A stretch of DNA of 64,000 nt. Origin: Xylanibacillus composti (GTDB lineage: Bacteria > Bacillota > Bacilli > Paenibacillales > K13). This document shows, piece by piece, positions 16,398-25,698 of the stretch (within the stretch, counting starts at the first letter, position 1; each line of letters begins with the position of its first letter). The notes beneath the pieces are model-generated. The model searched no databases and was not told the origin of the DNA. It worked only from the letters and a program-made list of their open reading frames with translations. The position numbers and the translations under genes are program-made. Where the stretch lies: the NCBI RefSeq assembly GCF_018403685.1, contig NZ_BOVK01000025.1, positions 37,959-101,958 on the forward strand, in the 5' to 3' direction.

Positions 16398-18029
16398 ATG
16401 ACCTACAAATGGTTTGGACGCAGCAAACTGCAGAAGAAAACTGAAAAAACGCAGGTTGAGCGGCTGGAGCGCGCAAACGAGCGATTTGTCGCCGATATGG
16501 ACGATAGGAAGATTGAACATTCCCTCGCGGAAATCAAGGATCACTTGCAAGAGCTCTTTTCCGAATGCTCGGATATTGTCATCCGCCCGTTTCGCTTGAC
16601 CGATGAGACTGAGGCGATCATGCTGTTCGTCGATGGTCTGGTCCATACAGAGACCGTCAACGATACGATGCGGTTCATCATGAACAGCGATCTGGCGCGC
16701 GTGGAGAACGACATGCTTGCGCAAGCCGACATTCCTGTCTCGCAAATTCAATCTGTCGATACCTACAAGGATGCGCTGCTTTCTGTGCTGAGCGGCGATA
16801 CGGCCCTGTTCTTTGACGGAGAAGAACGGGCGATCCTGCTCGGCATCCGCGGTCCCGACACCCGCTCCATCTCCGAGCCGGAGACGGAGGCCGCCATTCG
16901 CGGCCCGCGCGAGGGATTCATTGAAAATATGCGCACGAACACGTCCATGCTGCGCCGAAAGCTGCGCACCCCCGACTTGAAAATCAAGTCCATGACGATC
17001 GGCAAGCGCTCCAATACCAATATCGGCATTGCTTATTTGAAGTCTATAGCGGATCCGGACATGGTGAAGGAAGTGACCGGCCGGCTGGAAAAAATCGATG
17101 TCGACGGAATCTTCGAAACTGGCTATATCGAAGAATGGATTCAGGATCATTCCTATTCGCCGTTTCCGCAGGTGCAGTATACCGAAAGGCCCGACACTGT
17201 GGCGGCCAACCTGCTCGAAGGGCGTGTCGCAATTATCGTGGACGGCACACCGTTCGTGCTGCTGGTGCCGGTCACCTTCTGGATGATGGTGCAGGCGAGC
17301 GAGGACTATTATGAACGAGTGCCGGTCGGGTACTTCATCCGCTGGCTGAGGTACATCTTTTTGTTCATTGCTCTACTGACACCGGCCTTTTACGTGGCCG
17401 TGACCACCTTTCACCAGGCTATGATTCCGACAACCTTGCTGCTCAGCATCGCGGCTGCACGCGAATCCATCCCGTTCCCGGCCGTAGTCGAAGCGTTGAT
17501 TATGGAGGTCACGTTCGAGGCGCTGCGCGAGGCGGGCATCCGCCTGCCCAAGACCGTAGGACAGGCTGTCAGCATTCTGGGCGCGCTCGTCATTGGCCAG
17601 GCTGCTGTTCAAGCCGGTATTGTATCCGCTCCTATGGTCATTGTCGTTTCCATCACCGGCATCGCCTCCTTTACACTGCCCAAGTTCAACCTCGCCATCA
17701 CCATACGCATGCTGCGCTTTCCATTCATTTTTGCCGCTTCGCTGTTCGGCGTCTTCGGCATGATTTTGTGCGGCATGCTTCTCCTCGGCCACATGGTGTC
17801 GCTGCGCTCCTTCGGGGTCCCCTTTATGGCGCCAGTTGCACCGCTGATCCCGGGGGATTTGCGCGACGTGCTGCTGCGCAAGCCGCTGTGGCTGATCCGT
17901 CGCAGACCGTTGATGCTGCCTGTGCAGAACCGCCTGCGGCAAGGCCCGGAGCTGCCCGAGGAAATCCGCCAGCAGGGCGGACAGCGAGGCGGGCGCATCT
18001 CGCATGACGAACAGGAGAGAGACTCATGA
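16398..18029 (+). CDS. Germinant receptor A subunit (GerA/GerKA family)
   Basis: The A subunit of a nutrient germinant receptor in the inner membrane of spores. The 543-aa protein has the usual large soluble N-terminal domain (about 1-300), then about five membrane helices, among them VGYFIRWLRYIFLFIALLTP, and conserved segments such as GIRLPKTVGQAVSILGALVIGQAAVQAG. A basic, hydrophilic C-tail ends the protein. ATG 16398 follows GGAGGG; the longer frame lacks a site. It is the first gene of the A-C-D-B operon, and its stop overlaps the C subunit start as ATGA. Confidence 0.93.
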   Translation: MTYKWFGRSKLQKKTEKTQVERLERANERFVADMDDRKIEHSLAEIKDHLQELFSECSDIVIRPFRLTDETEAIMLFVDGLVHTETVNDTMRFIMNSDLARVENDMLAQADIPVSQIQSVDTYKDALLSVLSGDTALFFDGEERAILLGIRGPDTRSISEPETEAAIRGPREGFIENMRTNTSMLRRKLRTPDLKIKSMTIGKRSNTNIGIAYLKSIADPDMVKEVTGRLEKIDVDGIFETGYIEEWIQDHSYSPFPQVQYTERPDTVAANLLEGRVAIIVDGTPFVLLVPVTFWMMVQASEDYYERVPVGYFIRWLRYIFLFIALLTPAFYVAVTTFHQAMIPTTLLLSIAAARESIPFPAVVEALIMEVTFEALREAGIRLPKTVGQAVSILGALVIGQAAVQAGIVSAPMVIVVSITGIASFTLPKFNLAITIRMLRFPFIFAASLFGVFGMILCGMLLLGHMVSLRSFGVPFMAPVAPLIPGDLRDVLLRKPLWLIRRRPLMLPVQNRLRQGPELPEEIRQQGGQRGGRISHDEQERDS

Positions 18030-19198
18030 AACATAGAGCCATCCGCACCCTGATCGTGCTGCTCCTGACAGCAGTGCTTTTGACCGGTTGCTGGGACCGC
18101 ATAGAGATCAACGATATTGCCATCGTCATGATGACCGCTCTCGACGCCGCGCCCGGAGGCAAATTCCGCGAATGCATAGAAGTGGCGCTGACCGGCCAGC
18201 TGGGCGGGCCTTCCGGCGGCGGCGGCGGTACCGGAGGCGACAAAGTTTACTACACCAACAGCGCAGTAGGCCAAACCGTGCGCGATGCGTCCGGGGCGCT
18301 GCAGCAGAGCATGTCGCGCCAGCTGTTTTTCGCCCACAGACGCGTGCTGCTTGTCGGGGAAGAGCTGGCCAGACGCGGTCTGGCCGACTTGTTCGACGTC
18401 GTCGTACGCATTCCGGAAAACCGGATGTCAGCTTATATTGTGATAACCCAAGGAAGCGCGTGTGAAGTGATGAGTGCTGATACGAAGCTGGAGCGATTTA
18501 CCGGCGAGGCCATCCGGGAGATCATCACCATGCAAAGCGCCATCCCCTCGGACATTAAGGATGCTACGCTCGCTTTAGCCTCCGACGGGAAGGATGCCGT
18601 GCTGCCATACCTGGATCTTCGCGAAATTCAAGATCCGAACCTGGACGCGCAAGAGGCGGCCTTCCAGGGCTTTGCCTTCTTCCGCAATGACCGAATGGCA
18701 GGAACGCTGAAGCAAGACAAAGCGCTCGGCTTGTTATGGCTCATGAATTCAGTGAATCCGTACAGCGAGACCATTCCCTTTCATAAAGGCCATGTGTCGT
18801 TAGAGATTCAAAATGGCAAAAGCGACATCAAACCCAGCCTTCGCAACGGGAGGGTGCATGTTTCAATCGACGCCAAGTTGCAGGCCCAGGTATTGGAGAA
18901 CCTGTCCGAGGCCAGTCTGGACGATCCTGATGGATTGGATAGGCTAGCCCGGGCGCTGGAGGAGCGAATCGAATCCAATATGCGCGCCGCCTTGAAGGAT
19001 TTGCAAAAGCACGGCTCGGACGCGCTCGGAACAGGTACAATGGTGTATCGCCATTTTCCAAGCCTTTGGCTGGACCACTATAAGGACGACTGGAACGAGA
19101 AATTTGCGCAAATTCCTTTTGATATCCAGGTAAACGCCACCATCAGCAAACTCGGCATGATCTCGGACAATGTTACGAAAAAGGAGGTTTCGCCTTGA
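18026..19198 (+). CDS. Germinant receptor C subunit lipoprotein (GerAC family)
   Basis: A 390-aa lipoprotein with signal peptide and lipobox LLTGC, followed by WDRIEINDIAIV, the standard start of mature GerAC proteins. It forms the outer-face partner of the A and B subunits. A glycine-rich stretch (GPSGGGGGTGGDK, about residues 57-70) is inserted near the N-terminus; such inserts vary between receptors. It is coupled to the A subunit by ATGA at 18026 and to the small D gene by an overlapping TTGA. Confidence 0.93.
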   Translation: MKHRAIRTLIVLLLTAVLLTGCWDRIEINDIAIVMMTALDAAPGGKFRECIEVALTGQLGGPSGGGGGTGGDKVYYTNSAVGQTVRDASGALQQSMSRQLFFAHRRVLLVGEELARRGLADLFDVVVRIPENRMSAYIVITQGSACEVMSADTKLERFTGEAIREIITMQSAIPSDIKDATLALASDGKDAVLPYLDLREIQDPNLDAQEAAFQGFAFFRNDRMAGTLKQDKALGLLWLMNSVNPYSETIPFHKGHVSLEIQNGKSDIKPSLRNGRVHVSIDAKLQAQVLENLSEASLDDPDGLDRLARALEERIESNMRAALKDLQKHGSDALGTGTMVYRHFPSLWLDHYKDDWNEKFAQIPFDIQVNATISKLGMISDNVTKKEVSP

Positions 19199-19428
19199 AC
19201 CCGTTGTTTATGCTGCTTGTGCCCCTCTTATTCCTTGGAGCAGCGCTGTGGGGATTCGGGAAGCTCAAGGAAGCCGGCCGGGGGGAGCGCCTGCTCGCCG
19301 GAGCGATCCTCGGGGTTTCCTTGTTCCTCTACTTATGCGCCGTCTTGGACTATGAGCCCTGGATGCCGAACGATCTGTATAAAAGGCTTGCTATATGGTT
19401 TCAACACAGCTATATCGAGGAATCCTGA
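19195..19428 (+). CDS. Small two-helix germination protein (D subunit-like)
   Basis: A 77-aa protein with two transmembrane helices (about residues 4-21 and 32-50) and a short charged tail. Size, topology and place inside a ger operon fit the two-helix D subunits known to modulate germinant receptors in some Bacillus and Clostridium species. It starts at TTG 19195, overlapping the C subunit stop, with AAGGAGG 8 bases upstream. The sequence itself is poorly conserved in such proteins, so the assignment rests mainly on context. Confidence 0.75.
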   Translation: MNPLFMLLVPLLFLGAALWGFGKLKEAGRGERLLAGAILGVSLFLYLCAVLDYEPWMPNDLYKRLAIWFQHSYIEES

Positions 19429-19454
19429 GTCCGCCGGATAAGGAGGGAACGCTA

Positions 19455-20747
19455 ATGCGAACCGAACGAATTTCAATCCGCCAGTTTGCCTGGATGGTGA
19501 CTGTCCTGCTCGTCGGCACCAGCTTGTTCACGCTGACCCGACAGCTGCCGCGCATCGCCTCCCAGGATGCCTGGCTGTCCTATATCCTGCCTGCCATTTA
19601 TGCATTTGCTGTAGCAGCGCTATTCTCCATGCTGGCTGCTCGTTATCCCGGAAAAAATATCTTTGAGATCGCTAGGGAAGCTGCCGGCCGCTGGGCGGGC
19701 GGGGCGCTGAACGGACTGCTCATCGCGCATTTCCTGTTGATTGCGATCCGTGATCTGAAGCTTATAGCCTTCTTTTCCCAATCTACTCTGCTCGGGGCCA
19801 CCCCGATTGAAATCATCCTGTTCTTGCTGGTTCTGGCTACTGTATACTACGCCAGCTTGTCTATAGAAGACCATGCCCGTGTTATAGAGCTGATCTTTCC
19901 CTTCATGGTCCTATTTACGCTTATTACCCCCTTTCTGTTGACCGGGGATATGAACCTTTCGAGACTGGAGCCTTTTTTGGTCGTACACCCAGGCAGACTG
20001 GGGATGTCCAGCCTGATTCAGGCAGCCTCGTTCGGCGACCTCCTGATCATGGGCGCTTTTTTACATACGCTTGCCCGCGCTTCAGCCATTCACGTTGCCC
20101 TGCGCAAAGGGATTCTAATCAGCACAATTCTGCTTACCGCCATCTTGCTTCTGATCATCAATGTGCTCGGGGAAGACCTTGCGTCGGATTTGACTTACCC
20201 GGCTTTTACTATGATCGAGCAGCTGCAGCTGACGGATTTTTTGGATCGGCTGGAAATTTTCATCCTGTTCGTGTGGGTACCGTTTGCCACTATGAAATCT
20301 GTTCTGACCTTCGCCGCCATCTTATACGGTTTGTCCAGCTTTTTCGGTCATCGGAGCATGAACCGGTTCCACATACCGCTCGGATTGCTCCTGTTGTTCG
20401 CCAGCTACTTCTCCTTCGATTCTGTCATCGATGTGTTCGCTTTCAGCATGCTGCCTAACGTGCTGAATCAAGCTGCGGTTCAGATCGTCCTATTCGGCAT
20501 CCTGCTGCTGGCCGTACTGTTCCGACGAACCGCCGGCAGCAGCAATGACACTGATCATGCTTCCCCCGGCCTGGTTCGAACGACGGCGCTGCTGCTGGCA
20601 GCCGCGGCCATCCTCCTCCCGGCGCTGTTCTTGGCCAAAACCCATGCCTGGGTGGGGGATGCCTGCGCATTAGGTTATGTCTGTTTGCTGCTGCTCGCGT
20701 TCGCAAGCAGCTACAGTGAAGTGCGCGAAGTGAAAAAAATCGAATAA
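19455..20747 (+). CDS. Germinant receptor B subunit (GerAB/spore germination permease)
   Basis: A 430-aa amino-acid-permease-like protein with about 10 transmembrane helices that binds the germinant in GerA receptors. The N-terminus MRTERISIRQFAWMV, and the order of helices thereafter, are typical of GerAB. ATG 19455 follows AGGAGGGAA; the upstream extension of the frame is unlikely. It is the last gene of the A-C-D-B operon. Germinant specificity cannot be read from the sequence. Confidence 0.92.
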   Translation: MRTERISIRQFAWMVTVLLVGTSLFTLTRQLPRIASQDAWLSYILPAIYAFAVAALFSMLAARYPGKNIFEIAREAAGRWAGGALNGLLIAHFLLIAIRDLKLIAFFSQSTLLGATPIEIILFLLVLATVYYASLSIEDHARVIELIFPFMVLFTLITPFLLTGDMNLSRLEPFLVVHPGRLGMSSLIQAASFGDLLIMGAFLHTLARASAIHVALRKGILISTILLTAILLLIINVLGEDLASDLTYPAFTMIEQLQLTDFLDRLEIFILFVWVPFATMKSVLTFAAILYGLSSFFGHRSMNRFHIPLGLLLLFASYFSFDSVIDVFAFSMLPNVLNQAAVQIVLFGILLLAVLFRRTAGSSNDTDHASPGLVRTTALLLAAAAILLPALFLAKTHAWVGDACALGYVCLLLLAFASSYSEVREVKKIE

Positions 20748-20862
20748 AAATCGCACAGCAGGAAGGTTTTTCCCGTCTTGTGACGAATATTGTTTGTTGC
20801 GAGTATCTCGCATTCAGGAGAAATCTCTGACGATAAACGGTTGTGAATGCACAGGAGGAAGC

Positions 20863-21927
20863 ATGAAGAAGAAGCGGAGCCATACCCTCACATTTGTCAT
20901 GGTGCCCGAAGCTGATCAGCAGAGCCGCCAGTTTCGCATACCGAAGCTTGTGCTTTGGTCCGTTCCGGCAACGATTCTCGGGCTGATTGCCTTGGTCATC
21001 TTGCAAGTTCATTACTATCAATTAACCAGACAATATAATGCAGAGCTTACCGAGCTGCTAGCCCTGAAAGAGTCAGAGCTGCAGATGGTAGCGGCCGACA
21101 AGGACCGCCAAATCCAACACCTGCACAATAACGTGATCGAGGTGTCCCGACAAGCCGAGCAAGTCCAACATAAAGTACAGCAATTAAGAGAATTGGAAAA
21201 TGAATTGAGAGGCATAGCCAACCCGGATCAACCTGCAGAGACCAGCCAAGCTGCATCGAAAAATCCGCCCGTCACGATCGCATCGGCGTTCTCCACTCTT
21301 TCCCACGGCATTTCCGGACTGCAGCCGCAGCTTGGCTTGCGGCAAGCAGACAGCCAGAATGGGATCGGAGGGCAGGACCATCCGCTGGACGATGCCGATA
21401 TGCTGGCTATCCTTGATGAAACGGGACATTCTTTCGAGTCGTTGAGCGAGGAGCTGGATGACTTGTCGATCAGCCTGAAGGACGCGAAGGAAAAGGTGGA
21501 GGCGTATCAGCATTTGCAGCGCATTACGCCCTCCATCTGGCCGACGGCTTACCGCAAGGTCACTTCTACCTTCGGCACGCGCAAGGACCCATTCACTGGC
21601 AGATGGAGCTTTCATTCCGGCATAGACATTGCAGGCTCTCACGGCTCTTCCGTCTACACTACAGCAGATGGGGTCGTTACCCATGCAGGATACAGCCGGT
21701 CGGAAGGATATAATGTCATCATCAATCATTCGAACGGCATCAAAACCCATTACATGCATTTAAGCAAAATTACGGTCGAGCAAGGGGAAAGCGTAGAGAA
21801 GGGCGATATCATCGGACAGATGGGCTCAACGGGACGAAGTACGGGGACACACCTTCACTACGAGGTCATTGTCAACGGACAATCTGTAGACCCCAAGCCG
21901 TACATGAAGAGCTCGCGGGAGGATTAA
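20863..21927 (+). CDS. Membrane-anchored M23 peptidoglycan endopeptidase (copy 1)
   Basis: A 354-aa protein: a short cytoplasmic start, one transmembrane helix (about 24-46), a long coiled coil (about 50-110), a linker, and a LytM/M23 domain (about 230-350). Zinc ligands are His and Asp in HSGIDIAG and the first His of HLHYEV. It likely cuts or regulates cutting of peptidoglycan crosslinks outside the membrane. AGGAGG precedes ATG 20863. Its stop overlaps the bactofilin start (TAATG), so the two are coupled. A paralogous pair lies at 42301-43872. Confidence 0.9.
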   Translation: MKKKRSHTLTFVMVPEADQQSRQFRIPKLVLWSVPATILGLIALVILQVHYYQLTRQYNAELTELLALKESELQMVAADKDRQIQHLHNNVIEVSRQAEQVQHKVQQLRELENELRGIANPDQPAETSQAASKNPPVTIASAFSTLSHGISGLQPQLGLRQADSQNGIGGQDHPLDDADMLAILDETGHSFESLSEELDDLSISLKDAKEKVEAYQHLQRITPSIWPTAYRKVTSTFGTRKDPFTGRWSFHSGIDIAGSHGSSVYTTADGVVTHAGYSRSEGYNVIINHSNGIKTHYMHLSKITVEQGESVEKGDIIGQMGSTGRSTGTHLHYEVIVNGQSVDPKPYMKSSRED

Positions 21928-22322
21928 TGCCTATGTCAATGCTGGGACGCAAGAAACCGGACGAAGGCAAGCTGGACACACTCATAGGCCAAGGCACAGA
22001 AATAGAAGGCGTGCTGCGCAGCACCGGCAGCATTCGGATCGAAGGCACTTTTAGCGGCAAGCTCGAGACACAGGGAGACATCACAATTGGCGAGCAAGCG
22101 CTGGCCAAATCCGACATGCAGGCGCGCCACGTTTGGATCGCGGGACAGGTGATCGGCAATGTCCAGACATCCGGCACCCTCTCGATCCTGCAAGGCGGCT
22201 CGCTGCGCGGCGATGTTTCCTGCCATGCTTTGGTTATAGAAGAAGGCGCCTTCTTCGAAGGCAAGAGCCATATGCTTCAGGAGGCCGCAGCAACCAAGGA
22301 ACAGAAAGCGAAGACGCAGTAA
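21927..22322 (+). CDS. Bactofilin (copy 1)
   Basis: A 131-aa cytoskeletal beta-helix protein (DUF583/PF04519). The core is IGQGTEIEGVLRSTGSIRIEGTFSGKLETQGDITIG with repeating hydrophobic and glycine turns, flanked by short disordered charged ends. Bactofilins polymerise without nucleotide at the membrane and often position cell-wall hydrolases. Starts at 21927 or 21933 are both possible behind GGGAGG. Overlap with the M23 gene supports a joint role. Confidence 0.92.
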   Translation: MPMSMLGRKKPDEGKLDTLIGQGTEIEGVLRSTGSIRIEGTFSGKLETQGDITIGEQALAKSDMQARHVWIAGQVIGNVQTSGTLSILQGGSLRGDVSCHALVIEEGAFFEGKSHMLQEAAATKEQKAKTQ

Positions 22323-22340
22323 TGCTTAAGCAAACATCAA

Positions 22341-22394
22341 CGGAGCTGCCTCACACTCAGGAGAGATGATCGATGAGTGGGAGACAGCTCCGTT
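22341..22394. terminator. Long hairpin between convergent genes
   Basis: ACGGAGCTG-CTC-CACT and AGTG-GAG-CAGCTCCGT form a nearly perfect hairpin of about 16 pairs between the bactofilin gene and the ABC permease gene. No strong U-run follows on either side, so termination is likely but not certain. Confidence 0.55.
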
Positions 22395-22466
22395 CTGCGT
22401 TATACAAAACCTTGCAGAGCGTGGAACTTTCGCAAGTACGTTCAGTTCCTCGCTGCCGGGCTTTCT

Positions 22467-23417
22467 TTATGACGCGACATCCCGCTTCGTGAAGACTAGC
22501 CAGGACAAGAGATTGAAGACGATAAAGTACAAGGCCAGCATCGTGATCGAGAAGCCCATCGTCATCCCTTCCACGATCGGGCGATTTTCCAGATGCTGCG
22601 TCAAATCGGTATTGGCGAACAACAGGTACTTGGCCCAGTCGAAGAACATGGCCAGATTAATCGTGACCAAGTATCCCATAAGCAGCGCTACGATGGAAAA
22701 CGCGATCGCAAGCGCGCTGCTGCGGAATACCGACGAGATCATGAACGCCATCGTCACGATCATAATCAGTTCCACGGTTGACAACGCGTAGGCTTTCAGT
22801 ACATGCCCGAACAAGCTTACTTCCTTCACGCCGTCACCTGCTCCATTGATAATCAGAAGCGGCTGGCCAAAACCGCTGAAGCCATACAGGACGCCGTTCA
22901 GCGCGATTGAGAAGACGAGCAGGGCCACCAGCAAAAACAAGGCGTACAGGAAGGAAGCCAAATATTTCGACAGCAGAATCTTCGCGCGGGATGCAGGCCG
23001 GATCAAGAGCATCTTGATCGTCCCCCAAGTGAATTCAGACGCAACGATATCCCCGGCGACAATGACGGTCATGATGGTCACCAGCATGATAAAACCGGTC
23101 GAATCCAATACGCCGCCCCACATGGTTGCGTTGACCGGCGGAATATCATGCTCCAGCGCGTACTCGATTTTCATGAGCTCATGCTGGAGCTGTTCTCTTG
23201 CCGCAGGCGGCACATTGTCAATATCCTGGCTTAAATATTGGCGATCGCGCTCGTAGCGTTCCCGCCAATCATAGTCCGACAATTCATTGGTGAAAAAAAA
23301 CATCATCAACACGACAAACGCATAGAGGCCAAGAACGATGCCAAGCATGATCCAGGTACGCGGACGCCGGTAAATCTTCATATTCTCATTGCGAATCAGA
23401 TTAAGCAATCTGGTCAC
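22467..23417 (-). CDS. ABC-2 type transporter permease
   Basis: A 316-aa membrane protein with about six helices and a long extracytoplasmic loop after helix 1 (LSDYDWRERYERDRQYLSQD onward), the layout of ABC-2 permeases of the bacitracin/lantibiotic export type. GTG 23417 overlaps the end of the ATPase gene by 17 bases. It forms an exporter with that ATPase. Substrate unknown; divergent from a two-component system that may control it. Confidence 0.87.
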   Translation of the reverse strand: MTRLLNLIRNENMKIYRRPRTWIMLGIVLGLYAFVVLMMFFFTNELSDYDWRERYERDRQYLSQDIDNVPPAAREQLQHELMKIEYALEHDIPPVNATMWGGVLDSTGFIMLVTIMTVIVAGDIVASEFTWGTIKMLLIRPASRAKILLSKYLASFLYALFLLVALLVFSIALNGVLYGFSGFGQPLLIINGAGDGVKEVSLFGHVLKAYALSTVELIMIVTMAFMISSVFRSSALAIAFSIVALLMGYLVTINLAMFFDWAKYLLFANTDLTQHLENRPIVEGMTMGFSITMLALYFIVFNLLSWLVFTKRDVAS

Positions 23418-24327
23418 CCCCCGTCATTTCCAGGAAAACGTCCTCGAGCGATTTCGTTGTCGCCTGAATGCTGTACACTTGAATGCCCGCTGCTACCAAT
23501 TGCGCATTCAGCTTCGGAATGTCCTCCCGCTTCAAGGCAACCTCCAGTTTCCCGCTTCTCACCGCAGCGGACTCGTCGAAGGACCTGGCTACTTCCAGCG
23601 CTTGCTCGGACGGCTCCGCCTCGAGCTGCACAACAGCAGCTGAGCCTTCCAGCTGATCGCCCTTGACTGTACGCACATCGATCAACCGGCCATTCTGAAT
23701 AATCGCGACCTTATCGCACATCAGTTCCATTTCGGACAGCAAGTGACTGGAGACCACCACCGCGATGTTCTCCTCGCGCGACAGCTTGCGCAAGTAGTCG
23801 CGAAGCTCTCGTATGCCCGCCGGATCAAGACCGTTCGTCGGCTCGTCCAGAATGAGCAGGGAAGGCCGGTGAAGCAGCGCTTGCGCTACCCCCAGACGCT
23901 GCCGCATGCCGAGCGAGTAAGTCTTCACCTTCTCGTGGATTCGGTTCGACAAGCCGACCAGGGAAACGACTTCATCGATTCGCTCACGGGCAATGCCTTC
24001 CCGCATCCGCGCATAGTGCAGAAGATTTTGATAGCCGCTCAGAAATTTATACATCTCCGGGTTTTCGACTATGGCGCCTACATGCCGGATCGCTTTCTCG
24101 AAATCCTTGGCGATGCTGGCTCCCTCAATCATAATTTCGCCCTCCGTAATGGACATCAGCCCGACCATCATGCGAATGGTCGTTGTTTTGCCCGCGCCAT
24201 TGGGCCCAAGAAATCCGAACACTTCCCCCCTGGGCACGTCAAAGGACAGTTTATCGATAATCGTCTTTCCTCCGATTTTTTTGCTGACGTTGCGGAGCTG
24301 TACAATCGGTGTACCCGATTCGTTCAT
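23401..24327 (-). CDS. ABC transporter ATP-binding protein
   Basis: A 308-aa cytosolic ATPase. Walker A is GPNGAGKTTT, the signature is YSLGMRQRLGVAQAL (a variant common in BcrA-like ATPases), and Walker B is LLILDEPTNGLDPAG. The C-terminal extension of about 90 residues is typical of ABC-2 exporters. It pairs with the overlapping permease gene. Related systems export bacitracin or other peptides, or respond to envelope stress; specificity here is not determinable. Confidence 0.92.
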   Translation of the reverse strand: MNESGTPIVQLRNVSKKIGGKTIIDKLSFDVPRGEVFGFLGPNGAGKTTTIRMMVGLMSITEGEIMIEGASIAKDFEKAIRHVGAIVENPEMYKFLSGYQNLLHYARMREGIARERIDEVVSLVGLSNRIHEKVKTYSLGMRQRLGVAQALLHRPSLLILDEPTNGLDPAGIRELRDYLRKLSREENIAVVVSSHLLSEMELMCDKVAIIQNGRLIDVRTVKGDQLEGSAAVVQLEAEPSEQALEVARSFDESAAVRSGKLEVALKREDIPKLNAQLVAAGIQVYSIQATTKSLEDVFLEMTGGDQIA

Positions 24328-24498
24328 TCTTACATCCTCCTCATGAATTTGAGTTATATATTATCAGCCGCCCGTCGGAGCTGTCTACATGAGCCTGGTC
24401 ACATTTTTGGAATATGACTGATTTCACTATGCCTGTCTGTACGCTTCAGGTACAATGAAGCTATGTCGCTATCCTGAACGGATTGGAGGCTCTTGTCT

Positions 24499-25689
24499 AT
24501 GAATGAGCCCAAGCAATGGCACTGGGTGGATTGGGTGCTGTTCTGTATCTATACCATGTGGATGAGTGTGGGACTCTTTTATTTATTCTTGGCGCCCGAG
24601 TCCTTGCATAACCCTCCCGCTTTGCAAACAGCTGCGCTCAATGTGTTGTGTTACGCCTTGCCGCTCTTGTTCTGGCATCCCGGATCGGTAAAGCCTGGCC
24701 TGTTCGCTCTTACTGTGCTGCTGACCTCTGTCGCGGCGCAATCCTATATGATCTACGAAACCCAGGAACCGGTCTCTTACGTCATCATTTCGGTGCTGAT
24801 TGTCGGCTATTTGGGGCAGAAACGCGATCTGCTGTGGACGTTTCCCGTATTTGTCCTGCTGCTGCCGGCCACATACCCGCTGCTTATTCACGATCTCGAA
24901 ATCGTAAATATGTTCGACCTGTACGCTGTCTATTTCTTGATGTTCGGCATCGGCTTTACCTTGGGACGCATCATGGAATCGAACCAGAAGATGAAGCAGC
25001 TGCTCAAGGAGAACGAGGAGCAGTATTTGCTGATTCAGAATCAAAACAATATTTTGCAGCAGTATTCGCAAGAGGTCGAGAGGCTCACCATTCTGGAGGA
25101 GCGCGATCGGCTCGCACGCGAGCTGCACGACACGGTCGGCCATACGTTCACCTCTGTCATCATGGGCATGGATGCCGTGCATTACTTGATCCAAACCGAT
25201 CCGGACAAGGCTGTACAACGGCTGGAGGTGCTGCGCGAGGTGACCCGCAACGGGCTGCAGGAAGTGCGGAAGCATATCCACCATCTGGCCCCTGATCTGG
25301 AAGAAGGCAAGCTGTACCCGCAATTGGAGCGGATCGCACATGCCTTCGCTTCCCATACCGGCACCCAGATTGCTGTTAGGCAATCCGGTCCAGATGCGGA
25401 GTTGTCCCGGCATGCCAAGCTTACCTTGATCCGCTGCCTGCAGGAAGCGCTGACCAATGCCAAGCGCCACGGTCAGGCGGCCTCGATCGATGTGGGCCTG
25501 GTCAGCTCTGCCGACAAGGTCGCCTTGACGGTCACCGATAATGGAGCCGGCTGCGATGAGGTTGAATACGGCTTCGGCATTCAATCGATGAAGGAACGCA
25601 TCGCCGCTCTGCACGGCGAACTGAAGATCTATTCCAAACGCGGAGAAGGAACAGTGTTGATGGTCACCGTTCCTGCCCAGAAAGGATGA
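24499..25689 (+). CDS. Sensor histidine kinase, NarL-partner (HisKA_3) type
   Basis: A 396-aa membrane kinase with about five N-terminal transmembrane helices (1-160), a coiled coil, then HisKA_3 with the phospho-accepting His in ARELHDTVGH (about residue 209). The ATPase domain follows, with EALTNAKRHG (N box) and VTDNGAGCDEVEYGFGIQSM (G boxes). ATG 24499 has GGAGG 9 bases upstream. Its regulator follows after 9 bases. Multi-helix sensors without an extracellular domain often read envelope stress or the state of a linked transporter, here possibly the divergent ABC-2 exporter. Confidence 0.92.
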   Translation: MNEPKQWHWVDWVLFCIYTMWMSVGLFYLFLAPESLHNPPALQTAALNVLCYALPLLFWHPGSVKPGLFALTVLLTSVAAQSYMIYETQEPVSYVIISVLIVGYLGQKRDLLWTFPVFVLLLPATYPLLIHDLEIVNMFDLYAVYFLMFGIGFTLGRIMESNQKMKQLLKENEEQYLLIQNQNNILQQYSQEVERLTILEERDRLARELHDTVGHTFTSVIMGMDAVHYLIQTDPDKAVQRLEVLREVTRNGLQEVRKHIHHLAPDLEEGKLYPQLERIAHAFASHTGTQIAVRQSGPDAELSRHAKLTLIRCLQEALTNAKRHGQAASIDVGLVSSADKVALTVTDNGAGCDEVEYGFGIQSMKERIAALHGELKIYSKRGEGTVLMVTVPAQKG

Positions 25690-25698
25690 GATGCGAAC

